Shown here piece after piece: positions 17,336 through 25,145 of a stretch of DNA of 64,000 bases. The DNA is taken from positions 3,822,235 to 3,886,234 of the forward strand of contig CP129489.1 in NCBI GenBank assembly GCA_030584065.1, read 5' to 3'. This DNA is from Flavobacteriales bacterium. GTDB lineage: Bacteria > Bacteroidota > Bacteroidia > Flavobacteriales_F > PHOS-HE28. The stretch's first letter is position 1. Each line of letters begins with the position of its first letter. Below the pieces are notes generated by a model. It was not told the origin of the DNA. It did no database searches and was given only the letters and a program-made list of their open reading frames with translations. The translations under genes were made by a program, and so were the position numbers.

Positions 17336-17854
17336 TCAGTGGGGGAGCTTGTCGCGGATGACACCATACACGTACGTGCCCGCCCAAGCGCTGAGGAAGG
17401 TGACGATGATGACCGAGTAGCCTGCGCCGATTTGCGCGAACAGCGGCCCTGGGCAGGCACCGGTGATGGCCCAGCCCAGACCGAACAGCAGGCCGCCGTA
17501 GATCTGGCCCTTGTTGAAGGTCTTGTTGGGGATCACCACGGCTTCGCCCTGCACGGTCTTGATGCCGAAGCGCTTGATCAGCTGCACGCTGATCAGCCCC
17601 ACCACCACGGCGGTGCCGATCACGCCGTACATGTGGAAGCTCTCGAAGCGGAACATCTCCTGGATGCGGAACCAGCTGATGATCTCGGCCTTGAAGAAGA
17701 CGATGCCGAAGAGCACGCCCCAGGCGCTGTACTTCAGGTTATCCCACCAGGGCCGCTCCACCTGGCTCTCGTTCACGCACATGGTGTCCAGCGAGCGTAC
17801 CTCGAAGTCGGTGTTCGTTTCCACCGCCGGGGTCTTGTTTATGGTCTTTTCCAT
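17336..17854 (-). CDS. YeeE/YedE-type sulfur transporter, second half (DUF6691)
   Basis: 172-residue membrane protein with about four helices and the family motif FGLGWAITGACPGPLFAQIG near residue 130, including the conserved Cys. In the YeeE/YedE family paired cysteines pass thiosulfate or related anions through the membrane. Here the usual two-lobed protein is split; the other half is the gene just upstream, 6 bases away. An N-terminal polar extension of about 40 residues includes a Cys (TMCVNES). Confidence 0.85.
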   Translation of the reverse strand: MEKTINKTPAVETNTDFEVRSLDTMCVNESQVERPWWDNLKYSAWGVLFGIVFFKAEIISWFRIQEMFRFESFHMYGVIGTAVVVGLISVQLIKRFGIKTVQGEAVVIPNKTFNKGQIYGGLLFGLGWAITGACPGPLFAQIGAGYSVIIVTFLSAWAGTYVYGVIRDKLPH

Positions 17855-17860
17855 GGGGCG

Positions 17861-18424
17861 TCAGAGGGTCAGGAGGTAGGGGAGGATGAACCACGTCATG
17901 AGGATGCCGCCGACCATGAACATCACGGTGGCGATGAGGCTGGGCCACTGCAGGCTGCTGAGGCCCATGATGGCGTGGCCGCTGGTGCAGCCGCCGGCGT
18001 AGCGGGTGCCGAAGCCGACCATGAAGCCGCCGACCACGAAGAAGATCAGGCCGCGCAGCGTGAAGAGCTGTTCCCAGCTGAAGATCTCGGCGGGCAGCAG
18101 GTGACTGGTATCCGTGATGCCTTTGCTCGCGAGGTATTCCTGCGTGCCTTCAGCCAGCATGATCGGGTTGGGGTCGCTGAGGAAAGTGGCGGCCAGGAAG
18201 GCGCCCACGGCGATGCCACCCACGAAGAACAGGTTCCAGGCCTCCTTCTTCCAGTCATACTTGAAGAACTTCACATCGCCGGGGATGCAGGCGGCGCAGA
18301 GGTGGCGCAGCGAGCTGCTGATGCCGAAGGTCTTGTTGCCCACGAGCAGCAGGTAGGGCACGGTGAGGCCGATGAGGGCGCCGGCCAAGTACCACGGCCA
18401 CGGTTGTTTCAGGGTCTCGAGCAT
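17861..18424 (-). CDS. YeeE/YedE-type sulfur transporter, first half
   Basis: 187-residue membrane protein with four to five helices and the motif GTRYAGGCTSGHAIMGLSSLQWPS, the Cys-containing signature of the family. HLCAACIP adds two more cysteines. With the adjacent half-gene it should form one thiosulfate or sulfane-sulfur transporter. The ATG at 18424 is chosen because codons further upstream translate the palindromic repeat at 18441-18517. Confidence 0.87.
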   Translation of the reverse strand: MLETLKQPWPWYLAGALIGLTVPYLLLVGNKTFGISSSLRHLCAACIPGDVKFFKYDWKKEAWNLFFVGGIAVGAFLAATFLSDPNPIMLAEGTQEYLASKGITDTSHLLPAEIFSWEQLFTLRGLIFFVVGGFMVGFGTRYAGGCTSGHAIMGLSSLQWPSLIATVMFMVGGILMTWFILPYLLTL

Positions 18425-18440
18425 GATGTTGGGGGATCTT

Positions 18441-18517
18441 GGTGAATGGTCGTTGGCGAATGGTGAATGGGAATGCCTGTTCGGCGCCCCATTCACCATT
18501 GACCATTCACCATTCGC
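18441..18517. repeat. Intergenic imperfect palindrome, family B (GAATGGT words)
   Basis: The left arm (18441-18471) iterates GGTGAATGGT-type words; the right arm (18488-18517) iterates their complement CCATTCACCATT. A 16-base unique loop (18472-18487) separates them. It begins a few bases after the stop of the persulfide dioxygenase gene (minus strand) and ends 17 bases before the next start. A second copy of this family lies at 37721-37817. Confidence 0.85.
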
Positions 18518-18523
18518 TTCGGT

Positions 18524-19939
18524 TTACTTCTTCAAGGTGCTCGGGCAGACGTAGTCCGTCACCTTCACGTCCGTGTTGTTCTTGATGGCGTTGAAGCCAC
18601 CCGCCACATCCACGATGTTGTGCCAGCCGCGGGCCTTCAGCAGGCTTGCCGCGATCATGCTGCGGTAGCCGCCGGCGCAGTGGATGTAGTTGGTCTCCTC
18701 CTTGCTGAAGGCGGCCAGGTTCTGGTTGATGTACTGCAGCGAGGCATGCCAGGCGCCGTCCACGTGCTCGGCCTCGTATTCGCCGTCCTTGCGCACGTCC
18801 ACCACGCGCAGCTTGTTCGCGTGGAAGCGCTTCGCGAACTCCTCGGCGGGGATGCTCTCGATGGTGTCCACGTCCTTGCCGCTCGCCTTCCAAGCGCTGA
18901 TGCCGCCCTTCAGGTAACCGAACACGTTGTCGTAGCCCACGCGGGCCAGACGCGTCACTACCTCGTCCTCCATGCCTTCATCGGTCACCAGCAGCAGCGG
19001 GTGCTTCACATCGGGGATCATGGCGCCCACCCAGGGAGCGAAGTCGCCCTTGATGCCGATGTTGATGCTACGGGGCACGAAGCCGTCCTTGAAGGTCTGC
19101 GCACCGCGCGTGTCGAGCACCAGGGCCCCTTCGGTCTCGGCTACCAGCTCGAACTGGTCGGGGGTGAGGGCACGCATGCCGCGCTCCTTCACGCTGTCCA
19201 CGCTCTCGATCACGCCCTTGTTCATGGCCACGTTCTGGGGGAAGTAGGCGGGCGGCGGCAGCAGGCCATCGGTCACCTCCTTGATGAACTGCTCCTTGGT
19301 CGCGGCCTTCAGCGCGTAGTTGGTCTGCTTCTGGTTGCCCAGCGTGTCCCAGGTCTCCTTGCTCATGTTCTTGCCGCAGGCGCTGCCGGCCCCGTGCGCG
19401 GGGTACACCAGCACGTCATCGGGCAGGGACATGATCTTGGTGTGCAGGCTCTCGTACAGGTAGCCGGCCAGGTCCTCCTGCGTCAGCGAGCCCATCTTCT
19501 GCGCGAGGTCGGGGCGGCCCACATCGCCGATGAAGAGGGTATCACCGGTGAAGATGGCGTGCGGCTTGCCGCTCTCATCCTTCAGCAGGTAGGTGGTGCT
19601 CTCCATGGTGTGGCCCGGCGTGTGCAGCACGGTGATGGTCACCTTGCCCACCTTCAGCACCTCACCATCGGTGGCGATGTGCGCATCGAACTGCGGGTTC
19701 GCATTGGGGCCGTACACGATGGGTGCACCGGTCTTCTTGGAGAGGTCCAGGTGGCCGCTCACGAAGTCGGCGTGGAAGTGCGTCTCGAGCACGTACTTGA
19801 TGCGCGCTCCGCTTTGCTTGGCGCGGTCCAGATAAGGCTGGGTCTCCCGCAGCGGGTCGATGATGACGGCCTCGCCGTCGCTCTCGATGTAGTAGGCGCC
19901 TTGCGCCAGGCAGCCGGTGTAGATCTGTTCGATCTTCAT
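18524..19939 (-). CDS. Persulfide dioxygenase-rhodanese fusion (MBL plus two rhodanese domains)
   Basis: 471 residues. The N-terminal MBL domain (1 to about 250) has the ETHE1/CstB metal motif HFHADFVSGH (54-63), HTPGHT and FTGDTLFIGDVGRPDL, and would oxidise glutathione- or CoA-type persulfides to sulfite. Two rhodanese domains follow. The first (about 265-365) has no Cys in its active loop (LLLVTDEGMEDE), so it is degenerate; the second has Cys421 in HCAGGYRS. The architecture matches CstB of Gram-positive bacteria. Sulfite made here could leave by the adjacent TauE-type exporter. Confidence 0.9.
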   Translation of the reverse strand: MKIEQIYTGCLAQGAYYIESDGEAVIIDPLRETQPYLDRAKQSGARIKYVLETHFHADFVSGHLDLSKKTGAPIVYGPNANPQFDAHIATDGEVLKVGKVTITVLHTPGHTMESTTYLLKDESGKPHAIFTGDTLFIGDVGRPDLAQKMGSLTQEDLAGYLYESLHTKIMSLPDDVLVYPAHGAGSACGKNMSKETWDTLGNQKQTNYALKAATKEQFIKEVTDGLLPPPAYFPQNVAMNKGVIESVDSVKERGMRALTPDQFELVAETEGALVLDTRGAQTFKDGFVPRSINIGIKGDFAPWVGAMIPDVKHPLLLVTDEGMEDEVVTRLARVGYDNVFGYLKGGISAWKASGKDVDTIESIPAEEFAKRFHANKLRVVDVRKDGEYEAEHVDGAWHASLQYINQNLAAFSKEETNYIHCAGGYRSMIAASLLKARGWHNIVDVAGGFNAIKNNTDVKVTDYVCPSTLKK

Positions 19940-19995
19940 GATGGGGGTTGTTTTGCGTGTTGGGTGGGTCCGGGCGATGGGAGGATGCCCGTGAG

Positions 19996-20808
19996 TTAGC
20001 TGAGGTTGGAGAGTTCGCGGGCGATGATATACACGCCCATGACCAGCACGAACCAGCCGAAGGCGGGCTTGAGCTTCTCGTTCGGTATGCGTTTGCTGAG
20101 CAGGCTGCCGGCGATGATGCCCACCACCGCGATAGCGGAGAACACCAGCAGGAAGTTCCAGTCGATGAGCTCGTCGCCGCCCAGGTCGCCGGTGAAGCCG
20201 ATGAGGCTCTTGGCGGCGATGATGATGAGGGAGGTGCCCACCGCCTGCTTCATCGGCAGCTTGGCCAGCAGCACCAAGGCGGGGATGATGAGGAAGCCGC
20301 CGCCTGCGCCTACCAGCCCGGTGATGGTGCCCACCACCGCGCCTTCCACCAGGATGAGTGGGTAGTTGAAGCTCACCTTGCCGCCTTCAATGCCGTTCGC
20401 CTTGGCCCTTGGCTTGCGGATCATGCTGTAGGCCGCGGACACCATCAGCAGCGCGAACAGGATGAGCATGCCGAGCGCCTTGCTCACCGCCAGGTCGCCT
20501 AATGTGAGGAGGGGGTCGGGGAGGGCTGGCACCAGGAATGCCCGGGTGGCGTAAACGGCCAGGATGCTCGGGATGCCGAACACAATGGCCGTGCGCCAAT
20601 GGATGTTGCCCAAGCGCATGTGGCTGAAGGAGCCGATGAGGCTGGTGAGCCCCACGATGAAGAGCGAATAGGCCGTGGCCAGCACCGCATCGATGCTGAA
20701 CAGGTAGACGAGGATGGGCACGGTGAGGATGCTGCCGCCGCCGCCGATGAGGCCGAGGGACAAGCCCATGAGGATGGCGCCGATGTAACCGAGGATCTCC
20801 ATGTGCAT
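19996..20808 (-). CDS. TauE/SafE family permease, probable sulfite exporter
   Basis: 270-residue membrane protein with about eight helices in two repeats, each with a glycine-rich family motif (SLGLIGGGGSILTVPIL and TGLVGAGGGFLIIPALVLL). Known members export sulfite, sulfoacetate or related anions. Its start overlaps the repressor stop by one base, and the persulfide dioxygenase gene follows, so export of sulfite from that reaction is the natural reading. A second ATG lies two codons in. Confidence 0.9.
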   Translation of the reverse strand: MHMEILGYIGAILMGLSLGLIGGGGSILTVPILVYLFSIDAVLATAYSLFIVGLTSLIGSFSHMRLGNIHWRTAIVFGIPSILAVYATRAFLVPALPDPLLTLGDLAVSKALGMLILFALLMVSAAYSMIRKPRAKANGIEGGKVSFNYPLILVEGAVVGTITGLVGAGGGFLIIPALVLLAKLPMKQAVGTSLIIIAAKSLIGFTGDLGGDELIDWNFLLVFSAIAVVGIIAGSLLSKRIPNEKLKPAFGWFVLVMGVYIIARELSNLS

Positions 20809-21134
20809 CAGAGCTTATCGCAGCAGTTCTCGAGGCAGTTGACGATGCGCAGGAATTCCGGCCGGCGCAGGGTCCAGTGGGTGAACTTGCCTTCCTTCCG
20901 GCAATCCAGAAGGCCTTTATCGCGCATGAGGGTGAGGTGCTGGCTCAGGATGGCCTGTTCGATCCCCAGCATGACCTGAAGCTCCCTGTTGCACAGATGG
21001 GTGTGCTGCCCCAGCGCATCCAGGATGGCCAAGCGCTGCGGGTGGGCTGCTGCACGCAGCAGTTCGCTTGCCCGATTGAGCTTGTCCGAGCCGATGCGCT
21101 CGTCTAGCGTTGTTGCGGCCATGATGTTGGTCAT
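20808..21134 (-). CDS. ArsR/SmtB-type repressor, probably thiol or persulfide responsive
   Basis: About 108 residues of winged-helix DNA-binding protein: helix-turn-helix LQVMLGIEQAILSQHLTLMRDKGLL and wing CRKEGKFTHWTLRR. Cysteines stand before the recognition helix (HLCNRE), in LLDC and near the C-terminus (NCLENCC). Two Cys sites resemble the SqrR/BigR persulfide sensors, but a metal site is possible. A GTG at 21143 lies inside the -7 box and cannot be the start; ATG at 21134 or 21122 remain. It is the first gene of the sulfur island and probably represses it. Confidence 0.88.
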   Translation of the reverse strand: MTNIMAATTLDERIGSDKLNRASELLRAAAHPQRLAILDALGQHTHLCNRELQVMLGIEQAILSQHLTLMRDKGLLDCRKEGKFTHWTLRRPEFLRIVNCLENCCDKL

Positions 21135-21142
21135 CGATGGCA

Positions 21143-21165
21143 CAAACGTATAGCTATATAGCTAT
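21143..21165 (-). promoter_or_regulatory. Promoter and palindromic operator of the sulfur island
   Basis: On the minus strand TACGTTTG (21143-21150) is a perfect TAnnTTTG -7 box. Directly upstream, sharing its last base, is a perfect 16-bp palindrome ATAGCTATATAGCTAT (21150-21165), strikingly AT-rich for this genome. A dimeric repressor bound there would block the -7/-33 spacer. The gene just downstream is the ArsR-type repressor, so autoregulation is the simplest inference. Confidence 0.75.
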
Positions 21166-21209
21166 GCGAAGGGTGACTTTGCTCACATCTGGACCTACCC
21201 TCGGCTCTT

Positions 21210-22334
21210 TCAGAGCGCCTGCAACAGCGCCTCGCCGAATAGCCGGGTTTGATATCGGCGCATGCCGGGCAGGCGTGACAGGGCCTCCAAATCACCCGGC
21301 AGGGTGCGGGCGATTTCCGTGAGCATCTGGTTGCTGGCCACGATGCCCAGTCTCAGGTCATGCTCAGCCGTGAGCCGGTCGCGTACTTGCTTCAATCGCT
21401 TGAGCCGCTCGTCGAAATCTGGGTCGCGGGGCCAGCGCTTGGGGCGGGGAACCTGCGGCCATTGGTCCTTGGGCAGCTCCAGGCCGCGCTGGATGGCTTT
21501 CATCAGGTCCCGCCCATGGCGCTCGAGGAAGCGGTCACCGACGCCTTTGCGTCGCCCGAGCTCCTGCAGGCTGCCGGGCGGGTCGGTGGCCAGCTGCAGC
21601 AGAACCTCGTTGCCCACCACCATGAAGGGCGCGCGGTCCATGCGCTCGGCTATCTGCTCGCGCAGCGCGTGCACCTCGCGAAGGATGGCCAATTGGTGCG
21701 GCTTCAGGAGTTTCGCGGTCTTCAGCTTGAGGTAGGCCGGTTCATCATCGGCAGCCAGGTTGAAAGGCGCATCGGTAAGGAGGGCGAATTCCTCCTCGGC
21801 CCAGGGCCAACGCCCCTTCTCGGTCAGCAGGTCTTTCAACTGGTCGCGCAGCGCGATCAGATGGCTGGTGTCGCCGGCGGCGTAGGCGAGCATGTCAGCC
21901 GGCAGCGGCCGCTTGCTCCAGTCCGCTTTCTGGAACCTCTTGTCCACCTGTACGCCTTGATACTTCTTCAGCAGTGAGGCCAGGCCGATTTCCGGCTCGT
22001 TGAGCAGTTCGGCGGCGACCAGGGTGTCGAAGACGTTCTCCACCCGGATGCCATGGTACTTGGCCAGGATCCGCAGGTCATAGTCCGCATCGTGTATGAC
22101 CACTTCCATGGAGGGATCGGCGAGCAGTCTGCCCAAGGGGGCCAGGTCGGGCACGGCCAGCGGGTCCACGAGCAAGGTGGAGGCGCGGGTGCTGAGCTGC
22201 ACCAGGCACACCCGTTCCCGGTAGCGGTGGAAGCTGCTGGCCTCGGTATCGAGTGCGATGACCTGTGCACCCGCGAGCCCTGCGCAATGCGCGGCCAGGG
22301 CTTCCTGGCCGGTGATCAGTTCGAATGCGCTCAC
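21210..22334 (-). CDS. rnd: Ribonuclease D
   Basis: 3'-5' exoribonuclease of 374 residues acting on tRNA and other structured RNA ends. The DEDD catalytic residues are visible in VIALDTEAS, HDADYDLRIL and the YAAGDTSHL segment; a C-terminal HRDC domain follows (KPHQLAILREVHALREQIAERMDR). The start is GTG at 22334, giving MSAFELITG; no ATG is suitable. A TATTTTGG sequence about 20 bases upstream may be a weak -7 element. Confidence 0.93.
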   Translation of the reverse strand: MSAFELITGQEALAAHCAGLAGAQVIALDTEASSFHRYRERVCLVQLSTRASTLLVDPLAVPDLAPLGRLLADPSMEVVIHDADYDLRILAKYHGIRVENVFDTLVAAELLNEPEIGLASLLKKYQGVQVDKRFQKADWSKRPLPADMLAYAAGDTSHLIALRDQLKDLLTEKGRWPWAEEEFALLTDAPFNLAADDEPAYLKLKTAKLLKPHQLAILREVHALREQIAERMDRAPFMVVGNEVLLQLATDPPGSLQELGRRKGVGDRFLERHGRDLMKAIQRGLELPKDQWPQVPRPKRWPRDPDFDERLKRLKQVRDRLTAEHDLRLGIVASNQMLTEIARTLPGDLEALSRLPGMRRYQTRLFGEALLQAL

Positions 22335-22393
22335 GGATGCGGGCTGGCAGGCGCCAAAATAAACCTGATCATGGGGCGGTTCCGCGCATCCTA

Positions 22394-23485
22394 TCAGATG
22401 TAGCGCTCGCCACTCTCGGCGGTGAGGTCGGTCACGAACTGCTTGATCTGCTGCTCGTCCCGCTTCCGGCACACCAGCAGCGCGTCGTGGGTGCTCACCA
22501 CGATGTAGTCATCCAGCCCCTGAAGCACCAGCAGCCGGCCATCGTGCGCATGCACCACATTGCCGCTGCAGCCGTAGAGCTTCACAGCGCTGCCGATGGC
22601 GGCATTCCCGCTGTCATCCTTCGGCAGGTGGGTGTACAGGCTGCCCCAAGTGCCCAGGTCGCTCCAGCCGAAGTCGCCTGCCACGGTGTAGACGTTGTCC
22701 GCCTTCTCCATGATTCCGTAATCGATGCTCTCGCTCTCGCATTCGGCATAGACGGCCGCCACGGCTTCCGTGAACCGGTCACCGGCCAGGTCCTTCTCCC
22801 TGTCGGTGAAGGCCTTTGCCAAGGCCGGCAGGTGGCGCTTCATGGCGCGGTCGATGCTCTTCAGCGTCCAGATGAAGATCCCGGCGTTCCAGAGGAAATC
22901 TCCGCTCTCCAGGAACCGGAGCGCGGTTTCGTGGTCGGGCTTCTCGGTGAAGGTGCGCACCTTCTTCACCCTGGGGTGGCTCGATGCGCCGTCCTCGGCG
23001 AACTGGATGTAGCCGTACCCGGTGTCGGGCCGGCTCGGGAGTATCCCGAGCGTCACCAGGCAATCGGCGGAGACGGCTTGGTCAAGGGCGGTTCGGAGGG
23101 TGCCGAGGAAGGCCTCCTCCTTCAGCACGAGGTGGTCGCTGGGGGCGACGATGATGGCGGCTTCGGGGTCGCGCCGTGCGATGACGGCATTGGCAAACGC
23201 CACGCAAGGTGCCGTGTTGCGGCGACCGGGCTCCTCCAGCACCTGCCATGGCTCAAGGTCGGGCAGCTGCTCGCGCACGATGGCGGCGTAGCGCGCATTG
23301 GTCACCACCAGGATGCGTTCCTTGCCGCAGAGCGGAAGGAAGCGGTCGTAGGTCTGCTGCAGAAGCGTGCGGCCCAGCCCGAGGAAATCGAGGAACTGCT
23401 TCGGATAGGCGCTCCGGCTCATCGGCCAGAATCGGCTCCCCACGCCACCGGCCATGATTACGCACCAAGTGTGTTCGGTCTTCAT
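22394..23485 (-). CDS. manC: Mannose-1-phosphate guanylyltransferase
   Basis: Makes GDP-mannose from GTP and mannose-1-phosphate for surface polysaccharides. The 363-residue protein has the nucleotide-binding start CVIMAGGVGSRFWPMSRSAYPKQFL, then RNTAPC, VAPSDHLV, GYGYIQ, FTEKPD and GDFGWSDLGTW, all signatures of this family. It lacks the isomerase domain of the bifunctional enzymes. The ATG overlaps the SprT stop (ATGA). Confidence 0.95.
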   Translation of the reverse strand: MKTEHTWCVIMAGGVGSRFWPMSRSAYPKQFLDFLGLGRTLLQQTYDRFLPLCGKERILVVTNARYAAIVREQLPDLEPWQVLEEPGRRNTAPCVAFANAVIARRDPEAAIIVAPSDHLVLKEEAFLGTLRTALDQAVSADCLVTLGILPSRPDTGYGYIQFAEDGASSHPRVKKVRTFTEKPDHETALRFLESGDFLWNAGIFIWTLKSIDRAMKRHLPALAKAFTDREKDLAGDRFTEAVAAVYAECESESIDYGIMEKADNVYTVAGDFGWSDLGTWGSLYTHLPKDDSGNAAIGSAVKLYGCSGNVVHAHDGRLLVLQGLDDYIVVSTHDALLVCRKRDEQQIKQFVTDLTAESGERYI

Positions 23486-24135
23486 CCGTGGCGCAAGGTA
23501 CTGGGGTTGGCCCAAGCGGCATCCAACCGCGCGGGGGACGCGGCATCCACCTCGATGAGCGGGTGCATGAGGTAGTTGCGGCGGTTGCTGAGGCAGGCGC
23601 AGCGGAACCGTTTCCGCAGCCGAGGGCCCTTCACGTACACGGCTCCGTTGAACCGGAACACGGCGCGTTCGGGCAGCCGCTCCAGCAGGAGCCCGGGGGC
23701 GGGGTCGTGCCGGTGCAGCGCACGCATGAGCTGGGGGTCGGCGCAGCTGCTGGCCGGTGCCTTCCTGAGGTGGGTATGCAGCGCGGCCAGCACGTCTGCG
23801 GGCAGCACCGCAGGGGACAGGTAGGGGCGCATGAGCCGCTGGTAGGCAGCCCGCCATTCCGGCCCATGCGGTTCCGCCCGCCTGGCGCGGAGGAAGGTGT
23901 CGTGATGGGCGAATTCATGCACCAGCGTCACCAGGAACGCGAAGGGGTTGAGATTGCCGTTCACGGTGATCCTGGGCAAGCCGCCATCAGCGGTGTTGCG
24001 GTAGTCGCCGAGCTTGGTGCGCCTGGCCCGCACCACCCGTACCTGCACCGGATGGGCCCTGAGCCACTCGGCCACCGGAGGCCATGCGCCTTCGGGCAGG
24101 CGGCGGCGCAGCGCATCCAATCCCCCGGGTGCCAT
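23482..24135 (-). CDS. SprT-like zinc metalloprotease-domain protein
   Basis: 217 residues with the SprT zinc motif HEFAHH in LVTLVHEFAHHDTFLRARR, and a C-terminal zinc-ribbon-like region (KRFRCACLSNRRN) where some family cysteines appear reduced to one CAC. Relatives include the DNA-protein crosslink protease Spartan, but the bacterial role is unproven. Starts 7 bases after the small lipoprotein stop and is coupled to manC. An upstream Met at 24183 is possible but would overlap the lipoprotein gene. Confidence 0.85.
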   Translation of the reverse strand: MAPGGLDALRRRLPEGAWPPVAEWLRAHPVQVRVVRARRTKLGDYRNTADGGLPRITVNGNLNPFAFLVTLVHEFAHHDTFLRARRAEPHGPEWRAAYQRLMRPYLSPAVLPADVLAALHTHLRKAPASSCADPQLMRALHRHDPAPGLLLERLPERAVFRFNGAVYVKGPRLRKRFRCACLSNRRNYLMHPLIEVDAASPARLDAAWANPSTLRHG

Positions 24136-24142
24136 GGCGGGC

Positions 24143-24337
24143 TCAGCCGAGCAGGCCTCCCCCTTCCGGCCAATGCCAGGCATGTTCTCCGGCGGGGCGT
24201 GCGGGCGCCTGGTTCCACTTCGGGCAATCGCACCCCCGCTTCTTCCGGTACTTCTTCGGGCCGCTCGCGCATCCTGCGGCCAGCAGCCCGATGGCCAGCA
24301 CGAGCAGGGTGCGGGAGGCGATGATGCGCGGTTGCAC
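24143..24337 (-). CDS. Small lipoprotein with KKRGCDCPKW motif
   Basis: 64 residues: a signal peptide with lipobox LLAAGC (Cys at residue 23), then the basic stretch KKYRKKRGCDCPKWNQ and a short tail. The CDC motif is reminiscent of small unnamed Bacteroidota lipoproteins; function unknown. The only suitable start is GTG at 24337, six bases after a TACCTTCG box. It is the first gene of the sprT-manC run and lies divergent from mlaE. Confidence 0.65.
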   Translation of the reverse strand: MQPRIIASRTLLVLAIGLLAAGCASGPKKYRKKRGCDCPKWNQAPARPAGEHAWHWPEGGGLLG

Positions 24338-24342
24338 GGGCC

Positions 24343-24350
24343 CGAAGGTA
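24343..24350 (-). promoter_or_regulatory. Putative -7 element of the lipoprotein-sprT-manC run
   Basis: TACCTTCG on the minus strand, one mismatch from TAnnTTTG, followed by GGCCC and then the GTG start. Back to back with the mlaE promoter 36 bases away. Confidence 0.5.
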
Positions 24351-24385
24351 GGTGCCCGGGGCGCCGCGCGGTGGGGATCAAGGCC

Positions 24386-24393
24386 TACTTTTG
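24386..24393 (+). promoter_or_regulatory. Putative -7 element for mlaE-mlaF
   Basis: TACTTTTG is a perfect TAnnTTTG match, followed by GCCG. The TTG start of mlaE lies 11 bases on, nearly the same spacing as for the genes at 34857 and 36436. No -33 is evident. Confidence 0.6.
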
Positions 24394-24404
24394 GCCGCAT
24401 CGCC

Positions 24405-25145
24405 TTGGGCATCCTCTTCCATATCGGCCGGTACTTCCTCCTGCTGCGCGACACCTTCGGCAAGCCGGAGCGGTTCAGCATCTATGTGAGGCGCACGGTG
24501 GAGGAGATGGACCTGCTGGGGGTGAAGAGCGTGGGCATCGTGGCCCTGCTCTCGGCCTTCATGGGGGCGGTGATCACGATCCAGACAAGGACGAACATCG
24601 ACAGCCCGCTCATTCAGGCCTGGGTGGTGGGATTCGCCACCCGGCAGAGCACCATCCTGGAGTTCAGCCCCACAGTGATCTCCCTGATCCTGGCCGGTAA
24701 GGTGGGCAGCAACATCGCCGCCGAGATCGGATCCATGCGGGTGAAGGAGCAGATCGACGCGCTGGACATCATGGGCGTGAACTCGGCGGGCTACCTCATC
24801 CTCCCGAAGATCGCAGCCACCATGCTCATCAATCCGTTCCTGGTGATGATCAGCATGTTCCTGGGCATCTTCGGAGGCTGGCTGGCCGGGGTGCAGACCG
24901 GCGTGGTGGCCAGCGATGATTTCATCCTGGGCATCCAGCTCGGATTCAAGCCCTACCACGTGGTCTACGCCCTGATCAAGACGGTGGTGTTCGCCTTCAT
25001 CATCACCACGGTGAGCGCCTACCAGGGATACTACACCAGGGGCGGCACGCGCGAGGTGGGCATCAGCAGCACGCGCGCGGTGGTATACAGCAATGTGGTG
25101 ATCCTCCTGGCCAACCTCGTGCTCACGCAAGCCCTGCTGCTATGA
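24405..25145 (+). CDS. mlaE: MlaE-type ABC transporter permease
   Basis: Inner-membrane permease for phospholipid traffic between the membranes. About 246 residues with five to six helices and the family motifs LSAFMGAVITIQ, AGKVGSNIAAEIGSMRVKEQIDAL (the conserved cytoplasmic loop) and ISAFxGY-like VSAYQGYYTRGG. No ATG is present near the N-terminus; a TTG at 24405 gives MGILFHIGRYFLLL, matching family N-termini. Coupled to mlaF by ATGA. The substrate-binding MlaD partner is not in the window. Confidence 0.92.
   Translation: MGILFHIGRYFLLLRDTFGKPERFSIYVRRTVEEMDLLGVKSVGIVALLSAFMGAVITIQTRTNIDSPLIQAWVVGFATRQSTILEFSPTVISLILAGKVGSNIAAEIGSMRVKEQIDALDIMGVNSAGYLILPKIAATMLINPFLVMISMFLGIFGGWLAGVQTGVVASDDFILGIQLGFKPYHVVYALIKTVVFAFIITTVSAYQGYYTRGGTREVGISSTRAVVYSNVVILLANLVLTQALLL

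Noticed and set aside
18425-18499. 25-codon N-terminal extension of the YeeE half-gene
   Set aside because: These codons translate the family B repeat. The product after Met at 18424 starts like the family.
18441-18517. CRISPR array in the iterated repeats
   Set aside because: Words are only 7-10 bases, directly adjacent and mirrored into a palindrome, without regular spacers, and no cas gene is present.
10512-21165. Sulfur island as a mobile genomic island
   Set aside because: No integrase, tRNA end, direct repeats or clear change in base composition; housekeeping genes flank both sides.
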